Below, one piece after another: positions 8,441 to 17,916 of a DNA stretch of 64,000 bases (position 1 is the stretch's first letter; every line of letters begins with the position of its first letter). The notes under the pieces were generated by a model. That model did no database searches. It worked only from the letters and a program-made list of their open reading frames with translations, and was not told where the DNA came from. The stretch is from Pseudomonadota bacterium (GTDB lineage Bacteria; Pseudomonadota; Gammaproteobacteria; Steroidobacterales; Woeseiaceae), in contig JACZTO010000004.1 of NCBI GenBank assembly GCA_022573655.1, positions 1 to 64,000 of the forward strand. Direction: 5' to 3'. Made by a program: the position numbers and the translations under genes.

Positions 8441-9822
8441 TACAAGCCCTCCGCGGCTATTTCGAGGGCGCGTTTCAATATGGCGCTTTTGGCCAGCACT
8501 TCCTGATACTCCTTCGCCGCTATGGAGTCAGCAACAATACCGGCACCTGCCTGATAACTGTACTGACCCCCTGAGAAAACCAGGGTGCGTATGGTTATCG
8601 CCTGGTCCATGTCGCCACTGAGGCCAAAGTACCCGGCCGTACCCGCATACAGGCCACGACCAACCCGCTCCATCTCTTCAATGATCTGCATTGCGCGCAC
8701 CTTGGGCGCACCAACAAGCGTCCCCGCCGGGAAACTTGCGGCGAACAAATCGAATTGATCAAACTTCTTTGCCAGTTGACCCTGCACACCGCTCACGATA
8801 TGCATGACATGGCTGTAACGTTCGATAGAGCGATATGGCTCAACGTACACCGTGCCAGGACTTGCCACACGACCCAAATCGTTGCGTGCCAGATCAACCA
8901 GCATTACGTGCTCGGCCGCCTCCTTTGGGTCTGCGAGTAATGCGTGCTCGTTCGCGATGTCTTCTTCCTGTGTCGCACCGCGCGGCAATGTGCCCGCAAT
9001 CGGCCGCAACGAGGCTGCATCGCCATTCAGTTTCACGAGCGCCTCCGGCGAGGATCCAACCACCTGCAGATCGCCAAAATCGAAAAAGAACATGTAGGGC
9101 GATGGATTTAACAGGCGCAGCGCTCTGTAGACCTCAAAAGGCGCCACGTTGGTCTTGCCGTGAAATAACACTGACAAGACGATCTGGTAGATATCCCCGG
9201 CCGAGATGTGCTCTTTGCAGGCGTTGACACGCTCCGAGAACTCCTGCTCGGTGAGGCTCGCCGTCGCAGGAGATATCGATACCTCCTGATCAATTGGCGG
9301 TACCGGCCCGCGCAGGCACGCGACAACTTCCTCGCGCAGTGTCTGCCGCTCCGCTTCCGGCCCATCATGCAATATCGCAACGCTGCGCGTCAGATGATCG
9401 AATACCAGAAGCGAAGCAGGTGCAACAAACGCCGCATCTGGAATATGAGTCTGTTTCTCCGTCTTTGCAGGCAATTCTTCGAACAAGCGTACGACATCGT
9501 ATCCCGTTACGCCGACAAGCCCCCCGGCAAATGGCAGGTCGGCGTCCGGCTGCGGCCTGGGAGCGATCTCAAGTGCTCGCCGCAGCGCGTTGAGATATTG
9601 CTGCTGGTTGGTTGGACGAGGCTCGCTTTTGCCGTTGATATGAAATGCGCTCGCGTCCATGCGTACCTCAACGGCGTCGCCGAAACCCAGAAATGAGTAA
9701 CGGGCAAGACGTTCGCCGCCCTCGACGCTCTCCAGCAGGAAACGGGGCCGCATCGACCGCAGCTTCAGATACGCCGATACTGGCGTATCAAGGTCGGCGG
9801 CTATATCAAATGGTGCTTGCAT
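8440..9822 (-). CDS. trpE: Anthranilate synthase component I
   Basis: Chorismate-binding core (SSPEALVKL, RPIAGTLPRGATQEED, LVDLARNDLGRV, GTLVGAPKVRAMQIIEEME); start placed at MQAPFDIAADLDTPVSAYLK. Confidence 0.96.
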   Translation of the reverse strand: MQAPFDIAADLDTPVSAYLKLRSMRPRFLLESVEGGERLARYSFLGFGDAVEVRMDASAFHINGKSEPRPTNQQQYLNALRRALEIAPRPQPDADLPFAGGLVGVTGYDVVRLFEELPAKTEKQTHIPDAAFVAPASLLVFDHLTRSVAILHDGPEAERQTLREEVVACLRGPVPPIDQEVSISPATASLTEQEFSERVNACKEHISAGDIYQIVLSVLFHGKTNVAPFEVYRALRLLNPSPYMFFFDFGDLQVVGSSPEALVKLNGDAASLRPIAGTLPRGATQEEDIANEHALLADPKEAAEHVMLVDLARNDLGRVASPGTVYVEPYRSIERYSHVMHIVSGVQGQLAKKFDQFDLFAASFPAGTLVGAPKVRAMQIIEEMERVGRGLYAGTAGYFGLSGDMDQAITIRTLVFSGGQYSYQAGAGIVADSIAAKEYQEVLAKSAILKRALEIAAEGL

Positions 9823-9847
9823 GTGGTGCTTCCCAACGCTCCAACAG

Positions 9848-9885
9848 AAAAAGCCCATCCCCGATTTCGGCAGAGATGGGCTTTG
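9848..9885 (-). terminator. trp attenuator terminator hairpin
   Basis: Minus strand AAAGCCCATC-(loop)-GATGGGCTTTTT followed by trpE start ~26 bp downstream. Confidence 0.85.
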
Positions 9886-9922
9886 CGTGTCCTTAGCTCA
9901 GCGTTCTTTGTTCAAACAACTG

Positions 9923-9985
9923 TCAGCCAGCAGCGCCCTCCCTTGCAGGGAGCCACCACCAGTTCTTGACGATCTGAGCGTTCAT
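9923..9985 (-). CDS. trpL: trp operon leader peptide, MNAQIVKNWWWLPAREGAAG
   Basis: Short ORF on minus strand directly upstream of trpE with three consecutive TGG codons (complement of CCACCACCA at 9953-9961), followed by terminator hairpin. Confidence 0.88.
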   Translation of the reverse strand: MNAQIVKNWWWLPAREGAAG

Positions 9986-9992
9986 GCGACCG

Positions 9993-10021
9993 AGTATTAC
10001 CGCCGCTACAGCGGCCGTCAA
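9993..10021 (-). promoter_or_regulatory. Candidate sigma70-like promoter of trp operon with dyad in spacer
   Basis: Minus strand TTGACG-16/17 bp-TAATACT; spacer contains GCCGCT-GT-AGCGGC dyad. Confidence 0.5.
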
Positions 10022-11877
10022 GGTCCAACTGCCGGCTGCAGGTCATAGAGCAAGGGCAGGATCAGCGAGAAACCCAGCCACATTATGATCGTCAGCGGAA
10101 TGCCGACGCGCAGGAAGTCACCAAACTTGTAGCCACCAGCGCTCATCACCAGCAGGTTGGTCTGATAGCCATACGGTGTCGCAAAACTCATGTTGGCACC
10201 GAACAACACGGCGAGAATGAACGGTTCGGGACTGACTCCCAGCTGCGCGGCGATACTGATCGCGATTGGCGTACCGATCGCGGCAGCGGCGTTATTGGAC
10301 ACGACGTTCGTAATAATCGTCATCAGCAACAGGAACGCACTAAGAATCATTGCCGGTGGAAGACCGGACGCAGCGTTGACGAAACTGACCGCAAGGAAAT
10401 CCGCCATGCCAGTACCCATCAGTGCCTTGCCTAGCGCGAGCGCTGTCACAATAATCATCACAACTGGAATCGACAGCGCATTGGCCGCATCACGCCAGTT
10501 CAGGCACCCGGTGACGATCATCAGGCCAAGGCCAACAAGCGCGCTCACTGATATCGGCATGATGCCGAATGCCGCCGCCAGGACAACCAGCCCCATGACC
10601 GCCAATGCGCGCTTCGCCCGGTGCGTATGCGGCAGGTCGGTCGTACCGTCCAGGACAAGCATCGTACCGCTGTCCTTAAGGTTGGCAACAGCCTCACTGG
10701 ACCCCTGCACCAGCAAAACATCGCCCGCACGCAAACGAACCAGGTTCAAGTCCCCTGTTACCTGAGCACTGCCTGCCCGGGCGCTATGCAGCGCCAGCGG
10801 CAGCAAACCGTAGCTACTACTGAAGCGCACTGCAGCGAGGCTGCGCAAATGCAATGGCGAACCGCGAGTGACGACAACCTCGGCCAACTGCTGGCCCTCT
10901 GCCTTAAGAGGTGTTTCGTCGTCGACTGGATGCTCGGTATCCGAAATATTGAACAACGTCGCACCGAGCACCTGTTCGTAGTGCTTCAGGTTCTCGGGGG
11001 AGTCCTTGACGAACAACCTGTCGCCGGGCTGTAAGACAACGGACGGCAGTTTGGCAAGAAACAACGATTCCGTCCGCTGGATCTTGTCGATACGCAATGT
11101 GCCGCCTGCTTTTGCGAGCACCTCGGACAGCGATTTGCCATCGGCGAAACCACCTTCTTTGACGTGTAGCCTGGCGCTGAATATGCGCGGCGATGTATCG
11201 GCCATCGGTGGCGTACGGTCCGGCAAGAGACGCGGCGCAACGAGCCAGAGAAATAGTATGCCGATCCCACCGACGATAGCGACCGGCAACACCCAGTCGA
11301 ACATGCCGAACTGTTGAACACCCATGTCACGCGATATGCCAACGACCAGCAGGTTGGTCGATGTGCCGATAGCGGTGGCCATGCCGCCAATAATTGTCGC
11401 CAGGCCCATGGGCAACATCACCCCAGATACAGGGAACTTAACCCGCATCGAAGCGCCGACAAGAATCGGCATGAGCAACACGACAATAGGTGTGTTGTTC
11501 ATGAATGCGCTGAGAATCGCACTCGCAACCAATGTAGTAATCAGCGCAAGCACTGGCCGGGTTGCCCACGCCCTGCCAACGATCGTCGCCAGGGGCTGTA
11601 ACGCGCCTGTTGTCTCCAGCGCTTTGCCCACCATCATCAATGCACAAATGGCGATCAGCGCTTCGTTGCCAAAGCCCGCAAAAAAGTCGACCGGGCCCAA
11701 GATTACTTCCCCGGCCATGGTCTCGTACGGCCACAACTGAAACCCGGCAACCAGGAGAATCAATATGGCGAGCGAAGATGACTCAAGCGGAATGTTGTCG
11801 CGCGTGAATAAAAACAGCGCGACGACCGTCAGAAGCAGAACAGCGATTCCGTGAGCGTCAGGTGTTATCGGTTGCAA
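10018..11877 (-). CDS. SLC13/DASS-type permease with internal TrkA-C (RCK_C) domains
   Basis: Membrane-rich; AFMNNTPIVVLLMPI and SNNAAAAIGTPIAISIA motifs, two TrkA_C-like segments in the middle. Confidence 0.88.
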   Translation of the reverse strand: MQPITPDAHGIAVLLLTVVALFLFTRDNIPLESSSLAILILLVAGFQLWPYETMAGEVILGPVDFFAGFGNEALIAICALMMVGKALETTGALQPLATIVGRAWATRPVLALITTLVASAILSAFMNNTPIVVLLMPILVGASMRVKFPVSGVMLPMGLATIIGGMATAIGTSTNLLVVGISRDMGVQQFGMFDWVLPVAIVGGIGILFLWLVAPRLLPDRTPPMADTSPRIFSARLHVKEGGFADGKSLSEVLAKAGGTLRIDKIQRTESLFLAKLPSVVLQPGDRLFVKDSPENLKHYEQVLGATLFNISDTEHPVDDETPLKAEGQQLAEVVVTRGSPLHLRSLAAVRFSSSYGLLPLALHSARAGSAQVTGDLNLVRLRAGDVLLVQGSSEAVANLKDSGTMLVLDGTTDLPHTHRAKRALAVMGLVVLAAAFGIMPISVSALVGLGLMIVTGCLNWRDAANALSIPVVMIIVTALALGKALMGTGMADFLAVSFVNAASGLPPAMILSAFLLLMTIITNVVSNNAAAAIGTPIAISIAAQLGVSPEPFILAVLFGANMSFATPYGYQTNLLVMSAGGYKFGDFLRVGIPLTIIMWLGFSLILPLLYDLQPAVGP

Positions 11878-11937
11878 TGCGCCCCCTCATCTTTCTCGTT
11901 GCCCGTGCAAACAGCACAATGCAAACCGTATCCTAGT

Positions 11938-12720
11938 TCATACCTGTTTCGCAATCAGTCCTGCACCTCCATTACAGCGCACTATGGCGCCAACGTGCTT
12001 ATAGAAGCTCTTGAAGTCACTGGCTTGCCAATGCGTAATCGTTACATCGCGCTGAAATGACAGCGAATCCGCAAAACGCGTCAACGGCAGCAAATCAACA
12101 TAGCGCAGGTCAGCCGGCTGATGTGACGGGAAAATGTCCCATGGCGACATCGATGTCAGGTTTCGGTGGCGCACCGCGACACTTGCCACCGCCTGCTTCC
12201 AGCGTCTACGCCAATCGGAAGAAGAGCCGTGTTGCAACATGCGCTCGCCGGCTTCATCAAGCGCCGGACACCAGGTATTTTTCGCGGCAAGCTCCCGGGA
12301 ACGCGCATGCAGCGTCGTGCAAACCCACTCGGCGAGGGCTTCCATATCTCGAAGTGTTTGCAGTGATTTCGGATCGTCACCCCGCAGCGCGACAAGATCT
12401 CCCCAACCACGCACTGCAATCGCGAGACGCCGATTCAGCCAGCTGTCGCGCTTTAACAGAGGTTCCTTCCAGTCAGTCTGGTCGTGGAGACTATCGCCGT
12501 TATCCACGCAGACGTGCAGCGCTTTGCGCAACGAATCCTGGAGGATGTCACCATTCTCCTTGGCGTATTCGGACAAGTTCAGCTGCATGGCTATCCACGC
12601 TGACCCCTTCGGTACGGTCATGCACGCGGCCGGCAGGAATTCGTCAGCCTTTTCCGCCGCCAATAGCGGGCAAGGTGAGGTAACTACCGATGGCTCGACA
12701 ACGAGGAACATGACGAGCAT
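11938..12720 (-). CDS. Hypothetical protein
   Basis: 260-aa ORF filling the gap with no competing plausible ORF; no family recognised. Confidence 0.55.
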   Translation of the reverse strand: MLVMFLVVEPSVVTSPCPLLAAEKADEFLPAACMTVPKGSAWIAMQLNLSEYAKENGDILQDSLRKALHVCVDNGDSLHDQTDWKEPLLKRDSWLNRRLAIAVRGWGDLVALRGDDPKSLQTLRDMEALAEWVCTTLHARSRELAAKNTWCPALDEAGERMLQHGSSSDWRRRWKQAVASVAVRHRNLTSMSPWDIFPSHQPADLRYVDLLPLTRFADSLSFQRDVTITHWQASDFKSFYKHVGAIVRCNGGAGLIAKQV

Positions 12721-12880
12721 TGTGCGGTCATACCGGTAACAAGACCGCCGTCCTTACTGGGCATGTTGTTGAGTTTTTGCGCCCGCCACTGCCCTCAGGT
12801 CTGGTGTCAATCCCTGCGTAGGTGTACCTTTCGCTGCAGGCGTTGACGTATAACAAACAAATCATCATCAGGACCAGCAA

Positions 12881-13363
12881 ATGCCTTCTTTTGACGTAGT
12901 CAGTGACTTCGATGCCCACGAGGCAAGAAATGGTGTTGACCAGGCAAATCGAGAAGTCAATACACGTTTCGATTTCAAAGGTAGCGGATCAAAGTATGTT
13001 CTCGAAGAACAGGTTATTACATTAACAACTCAGTCCGATTTTCAACTCAAACAAATGCTCGACATTCTGCGACAGAAATTATCGAAGCGCGGCGTTGACG
13101 TTGCATGCCTTGATGAACAAGAGCCCGAGATAACACATGGTACGGCACGCCAACAGGTCATTCTCCGCCGCGGCATCGATGCCGATCGCGCTCGCAAGCT
13201 GGTCAAACAAATAAAGGCGGCGAAGCTCAAAGTACAGGCCGCGATTCAGGGAGACAAGCTGCGTATCAGCGGCAAGAAACGCGATGACCTGCAGAGTGTC
13301 ATCAGCATGCTCAAGGAAACGGACGTTGGCCTGCCATTGCAGTATGAGAACTTTCGCGACTGA
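12881..13363 (+). CDS. yajQ: YajQ family nucleotide-binding protein
   Basis: MPSFDVVSDFDAHEARNGVDQANREVNTRFDFKGS... and C-terminal RISGKKRDDLQSVISMLKETDVGLPLQYENFRD. Confidence 0.97.
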   Translation: MPSFDVVSDFDAHEARNGVDQANREVNTRFDFKGSGSKYVLEEQVITLTTQSDFQLKQMLDILRQKLSKRGVDVACLDEQEPEITHGTARQQVILRRGIDADRARKLVKQIKAAKLKVQAAIQGDKLRISGKKRDDLQSVISMLKETDVGLPLQYENFRD

Positions 13364-13365
13364 TC

Positions 13366-16107
13366 GTGAGCACCAGGATCCATAAGCCATTGCGTCGCCA
13401 GGACATCACGTTCGAGGACAAAGACCAGGCGTTGCGCAGCGATGTCAGCATATTGGGCGCCATGGTTGGCGACCTGATACGCGAACAATGCGGTGACGCA
13501 TTATACGAGTTCGTGGAGAAATCCAGACTCTGCGCGATCCGGCGACGCGAACACAACGAAAAGCCCGGCGAGGAACTCACTGACCTGATGCGCGGCCTGG
13601 ACCCCAGGAAAGCCCACCAGGTCATACGCAGTTTTTCGACCTATTTTCAGATGGTGAATACGGCTGAAAAGGTACATCGCATCAGGCGCCGGCGTGAGTA
13701 TTTGCGCGACGTTGTCCATTATCAGCCGGGCGGCCTGGAGGACACTTTCATCAAACTCAGGGCAGCGGGAATTGACGCCGATGGCCTGCAGGAGTTGCTC
13801 AATTCGCTGGTGATAGAACCTATTTTCACGGCGCACCCGACAGAGCCGACAAGACGCACGATGCTGCGCAAAGAACAAAACATCGTCAGACATCTGGTCG
13901 ACTTGTTGAACCCGACCATGACGCCACAGGAAACCGATGCTGCCATGCAGAACATCCGCTTGCTGGCGACGACTGGTTGGCAAACTGACGAGCATCCATC
14001 CGAGCAAATGACAGTGGCTGACGAGCTTGAGCACGTATTGTTCTTTGTCACTGACGTTTTGTACCGCGCTATTCCGCCGTTTTATGAAGATATCGAAAAT
14101 GCCGTCACAAGAATCTACGGCGATGACGGCAAGCACATCGAAATACCCACTATCCTGCATTTTGGTTCCTGGGTCGGCGGCGACATGGACGGCAATCCCA
14201 ATGTCGGCGCGAAAACCATTCGCGAGACGCTGGCGCGCCAGCGATCGCTCATTCTGGATCTCTACTACAGCGAGTGCGCGTCCCTAAGCGCCAAACTGAG
14301 CCAGTCAACAGGGCGCTCATCCTTCAGTCAGGACGTGCTCGACAAGATTACCGAATACCGCGTCGTTTTTGCGAATGCGTACCACGCGGTTCCCGCTCGC
14401 CATCGCGACATGCCCTACCGCGTATTTTTGCAGCTCGTCCAACAGCGCCTGCAGTCAACGTACGACGACGACATAATGCCCTACGAAAAAGTCGACGAGT
14501 TTATGAATGACATACAGCTGATCGCGGATAGCCTGAAAGCCAACAAGGGTGAGTTTGCCGGCCTGTTTGCTGTGCGCCGATTACTACGCCGTATTAGCAC
14601 CTTCGGCTTTCACATGGTGACGCTTGACGTTCGTCAGGATGCGGAAGTCCACCGGAACGTAGTAGGCGAGTGTCTCGGCGAGGAAGACTGGCTTGAAATG
14701 TCGGCAGACGCGCGTGCAGATCGCATCGTGGAAGCAATCAGTACGCGCGAGAGCGCGCCGATGAATCTGAGCACGACGGCGCGCAAGACCATTGCTGTAT
14801 TTCAGGCAATTGCGTCCTGCAACAGAAAGTATGGGCCGAAGGCCATTGGCCCATTCGTCATCAGCATGACCCAGGGCCGTGACGACATTCTGTCAGTCAT
14901 TCTCTTGGCGCAATGGGGCGAATTGCACGACAAACGCGGTAACGTGCCACTCGACATAGCGCCGCTTCTCGAAACCGTTGACGATTTGCAGAAAGGCCCG
15001 GCGATAATCGAGTCACTGTTGTCTACCGAGCTGTATCGCAAGCATCTTTCCCGGCGCGACGACCGCCAGACCGTAATGATTGGTTACTCGGACAGCAACA
15101 AGGACAGCGGCCTCGCCTCGGCACGCTGGGCATTGCAGGCCGCGCAAGAAATCATTGCCAGCACGACACAATCGCACGGCATAGAACTGACGTTATTTCA
15201 CGGTCGTGGCGGCACTATCAGTCGCGGTGGCAGCAAGACGCATGTCGCAGTGCTGGGCGCGCCGCCAGGTACCGTCAACGGACGGCTGCGCGTTACCGAG
15301 CAGGGCGAAATCATCAATGAGAAATACGGATTGCGCGGCATAGCGCTGCGCACCCTTGAGCAGATGACCGGCTCAGTCGCTTTGGCGACAGCCTTGCCCA
15401 GACATCGCGGCAATGACCAGCCGGAATGGCATGCGATGATGGATATCCTCGCGAACGAGAGCCGTCGCGTCTATCGCAAACTGGTCTATGAATCGCCCAA
15501 TTTTTACGAATACTTCAGGAAAGCAACACCGATCGACCTGATTGAACGCATGCGGATCGGCTCACGGCCCTCATCGAGACGGCGCCTTTGCGGCATCACG
15601 GATTTGCGTGCCATTCCCTGGGTGTTCGCCTGGACTCAGGCGCGGTTCGTGTTGCCGGGTTGGTACGGTGTCGGTAGCGGAATCAGAAAGACAGTTGAGC
15701 AATTTGGCGAAAGTGCCGTTCGCGAAATGTTTACTGAATGGTACTTCCAACGCTCGCTTACGGCGGACACCGAGATGGTTCTGGCAAAATCAGACCTCGA
15801 AATCGCAAAACTCTACTCGCAGCTCGCTGGTGATCTGCATGAAGAATTCTTTCCGCTCATTGAGGACGAGTACCAGCTTACCCGAGACCTGATACTTGAG
15901 TACTCCGACCATGAAACCCTGCTTGAAGGCGACCTCACATTGCAACGCGCCATCATGCTGCGTAACCCATACGTCGATCCGATGAGCCTGTTGCAGGTCG
16001 ACCTGTTGTCGCGGTGGCGGGCAACGCAATACGAAGACGAAGAAATCTTTGGCGCTTTACTGGCTAGCGTTAATGGTATCGCGCAGGCACTGCAAAACAC
16101 CGGCTGA
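13366..16107 (+). CDS. ppc: Phosphoenolpyruvate carboxylase
   Basis: 913 aa; FTAHPTEPTRRT, GSWVGGDMDGNPNV, GYSDSNKDSG, FHGRGGTISRGG. Confidence 0.98.
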   Translation: MSTRIHKPLRRQDITFEDKDQALRSDVSILGAMVGDLIREQCGDALYEFVEKSRLCAIRRREHNEKPGEELTDLMRGLDPRKAHQVIRSFSTYFQMVNTAEKVHRIRRRREYLRDVVHYQPGGLEDTFIKLRAAGIDADGLQELLNSLVIEPIFTAHPTEPTRRTMLRKEQNIVRHLVDLLNPTMTPQETDAAMQNIRLLATTGWQTDEHPSEQMTVADELEHVLFFVTDVLYRAIPPFYEDIENAVTRIYGDDGKHIEIPTILHFGSWVGGDMDGNPNVGAKTIRETLARQRSLILDLYYSECASLSAKLSQSTGRSSFSQDVLDKITEYRVVFANAYHAVPARHRDMPYRVFLQLVQQRLQSTYDDDIMPYEKVDEFMNDIQLIADSLKANKGEFAGLFAVRRLLRRISTFGFHMVTLDVRQDAEVHRNVVGECLGEEDWLEMSADARADRIVEAISTRESAPMNLSTTARKTIAVFQAIASCNRKYGPKAIGPFVISMTQGRDDILSVILLAQWGELHDKRGNVPLDIAPLLETVDDLQKGPAIIESLLSTELYRKHLSRRDDRQTVMIGYSDSNKDSGLASARWALQAAQEIIASTTQSHGIELTLFHGRGGTISRGGSKTHVAVLGAPPGTVNGRLRVTEQGEIINEKYGLRGIALRTLEQMTGSVALATALPRHRGNDQPEWHAMMDILANESRRVYRKLVYESPNFYEYFRKATPIDLIERMRIGSRPSSRRRLCGITDLRAIPWVFAWTQARFVLPGWYGVGSGIRKTVEQFGESAVREMFTEWYFQRSLTADTEMVLAKSDLEIAKLYSQLAGDLHEEFFPLIEDEYQLTRDLILEYSDHETLLEGDLTLQRAIMLRNPYVDPMSLLQVDLLSRWRATQYEDEEIFGALLASVNGIAQALQNTG

Positions 16108-16112
16108 CCCGA

Positions 16113-16340
16113 CCATCCACCATCCACCGTTATATGACCTGGCCGACGGTCGACATCATTCCCTAGCGGACTGCTCGCTTTTGCGAGCTTTAGGTCTCGC
16201 TACGGAATATCTCGCCCGCCGACCGTCCACCCATGGCGCGGGTAGTGAGAGCGAGGTTAAGCGATACGAGCATCCGAGTGCCAGCTAGCAACTCAATGCG
16301 AGCAACCGGCCAGGTCTGATAAATGTGGGTGGTGGTGGGT
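16113..16340. repeat. Structured intergenic element with nested inverted repeats
   Basis: Outer GACCTGGCC/GGCCAGGTC (16136-16144 / 16308-16316) with flanking CCACC-rich imperfect arms; inner GACGGTCG/CGACCGTC, ATTCCCTAGCG/CGCTACGGAAT, GCTCGC-TTTT-GCGAGC. Confidence 0.7.
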
Positions 16341-16347
16341 GATGAAT

Positions 16348-17022
16348 TCAGGTGTCGATGAAAGAGGCGAACTCTTCGAGCGGCTTGCGTTGAATATCCG
16401 GCACGCGGGCGTCGTCAGCCGGATACCCGACAACCAGCAACAGAAACGGTCGTTCACTCTTTGGTCTTCCCAAAATCTCGTTAAGAAACTTCATCGGACT
16501 CGGCGTGTGCGTCAGCGTGGCCAGGCCGGCCTGATGCAATGCCGTGATGAGTATCCCGGTGGCGAGGCCTGTCGATTCGGTCGGGTAGTAGTGCTTCACC
16601 TTACGGCCATCTGGTAGTACGCCGAATTTTTGCACGAAGACGGCGATCAGGTAGGGCGCCGTTTCCAGAAACGGCTTGTGCTTATTGGTACCAAGAGGCT
16701 CAAGCGCGGCGAGCCATTCTTCAGTCGCCCGATGCTCATAGAACTCACGTTCCTCCGCCTCGGCCGCTGCGCGTATTTTTGACTTCGTTTCGGGGCCGCT
16801 AATCACCGCAAAATGCCACGGCTGCAAATTCGCACCACTCGGCGCAGTGTTTGCGGCTCGCAACGCGATTTCGATGATGTCCTTCGGGATCGGTCTGGCG
16901 GAAAAATCACGTACAGTCCTGCGCCGGCTCATGTCCCCGTAGAAATCACTGAGCCGCTGGCGCATTTCCTCAATCGGAACCTCGCGGATTTTCTCCAGCG
17001 CGATCGTTGGATGACTGGTCAC
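16348..17022 (-). CDS. Nitroreductase family protein
   Basis: [42 protein letters not shown]-terminal [17 protein letters not shown]. Confidence 0.93.
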   Translation of the reverse strand: MTSHPTIALEKIREVPIEEMRQRLSDFYGDMSRRRTVRDFSARPIPKDIIEIALRAANTAPSGANLQPWHFAVISGPETKSKIRAAAEAEEREFYEHRATEEWLAALEPLGTNKHKPFLETAPYLIAVFVQKFGVLPDGRKVKHYYPTESTGLATGILITALHQAGLATLTHTPSPMKFLNEILGRPKSERPFLLLVVGYPADDARVPDIQRKPLEEFASFIDT

Positions 17023-17023
17023 A

Positions 17024-17449
17024 CTAACTCCTTTTCTGCAACACGCTCCACTCCTTGGTCTCGTTTTCCGAGACCGCGTGACCGCGAACAGATATGCCAG
17101 CTTCGTGCACGCTGTCCTTGCGCCCTGTTAACAGCGGGTGCCAATCCGGCAGCTCCTGATTGTTCGCCAGGCGACGGTATGCACAGGTTGCCGGCAACCA
17201 ATGGAATGCCTCCGGCTGGTCGACCGAAAGCGCCAGGCATTCAGCCACTCGCTGCGTTCGATTGGCATAGTCCGAACATCGACAGGTATCGAGATTCAAC
17301 AAACGACAGGCGACGTCGGTGTAGAAAACCTCCCCTGTCTCCGCGTCTTCGACCTTGTGCATGCAACACAATGCACAACCGTCACACAAGGACTCCCACT
17401 CCGTCTCAGACATCTCTGCGAGCGATTTTCGTTTCCAGAAATGATCCAT
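17024..17449 (-). CDS. YcgN/UPF0260 family cysteine-cluster protein
   Basis: [58 protein letters not shown]. Confidence 0.92.
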   Translation of the reverse strand: MDHFWKRKSLAEMSETEWESLCDGCALCCMHKVEDAETGEVFYTDVACRLLNLDTCRCSDYANRTQRVAECLALSVDQPEAFHWLPATCAYRRLANNQELPDWHPLLTGRKDSVHEAGISVRGHAVSENETKEWSVLQKRS

Positions 17450-17499
17450 CATCGTGTTGTACTGTGCGACACAAAGTCTCGAATTGCCAATCGAGTGCC

Positions 17500-17916
17500 T
17501 CAAGCGCCAATAATCTGCCTTGCCCACTGGACGACGCTGCGCACCCTGGGCGAAGACAAATCGTACGCCTCGTCAAAACTGACCCAACGCCATTCGTGAT
17601 GTTCGGGCTCGCCTGTTTCGGGCGATATTCCCATCTCGACATCCGCCTGGGCAGTGCTCGCCAGGTAGTACCGTGCTACTTTTCCCTTGCTGTATGGGCC
17701 CGTCTCCAAATGACGCTCACCCCACTCGAATGACAAGTCGGCGATGCTGGTCTCCTCCCTGACTTCGCGCAGCGCAGCTTGCAACGAATCTTCACCGTCT
17801 TCACGAATGCCTTTGGCAAAATCCCAGTGATGAAATGCTCGCAGCATAAGCGTCACCCATCCGTCATTCACTTTGCGGACAATGACCACGCCACACGAGA
17901 GACACTGCTCGGTCAT
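17500..17916 (-). CDS. NUDIX hydrolase
   Basis: Nudix box-like [26 protein letters not shown]. Confidence 0.9.
   Translation of the reverse strand: MTEQCLSCGVVIVRKVNDGWVTLMLRAFHHWDFAKGIREDGEDSLQAALREVREETSIADLSFEWGERHLETGPYSKGKVARYYLASTAQADVEMGISPETGEPEHHEWRWVSFDEAYDLSSPRVRSVVQWARQIIGA

Noticed and set aside
12728-12919. 63-aa minus-strand ORF with a lipobox-like N-terminus (MMICLLYVNAC)
   Set aside because: Overlaps the start of yajQ, low-information C-terminus; not enough support to call a gene.
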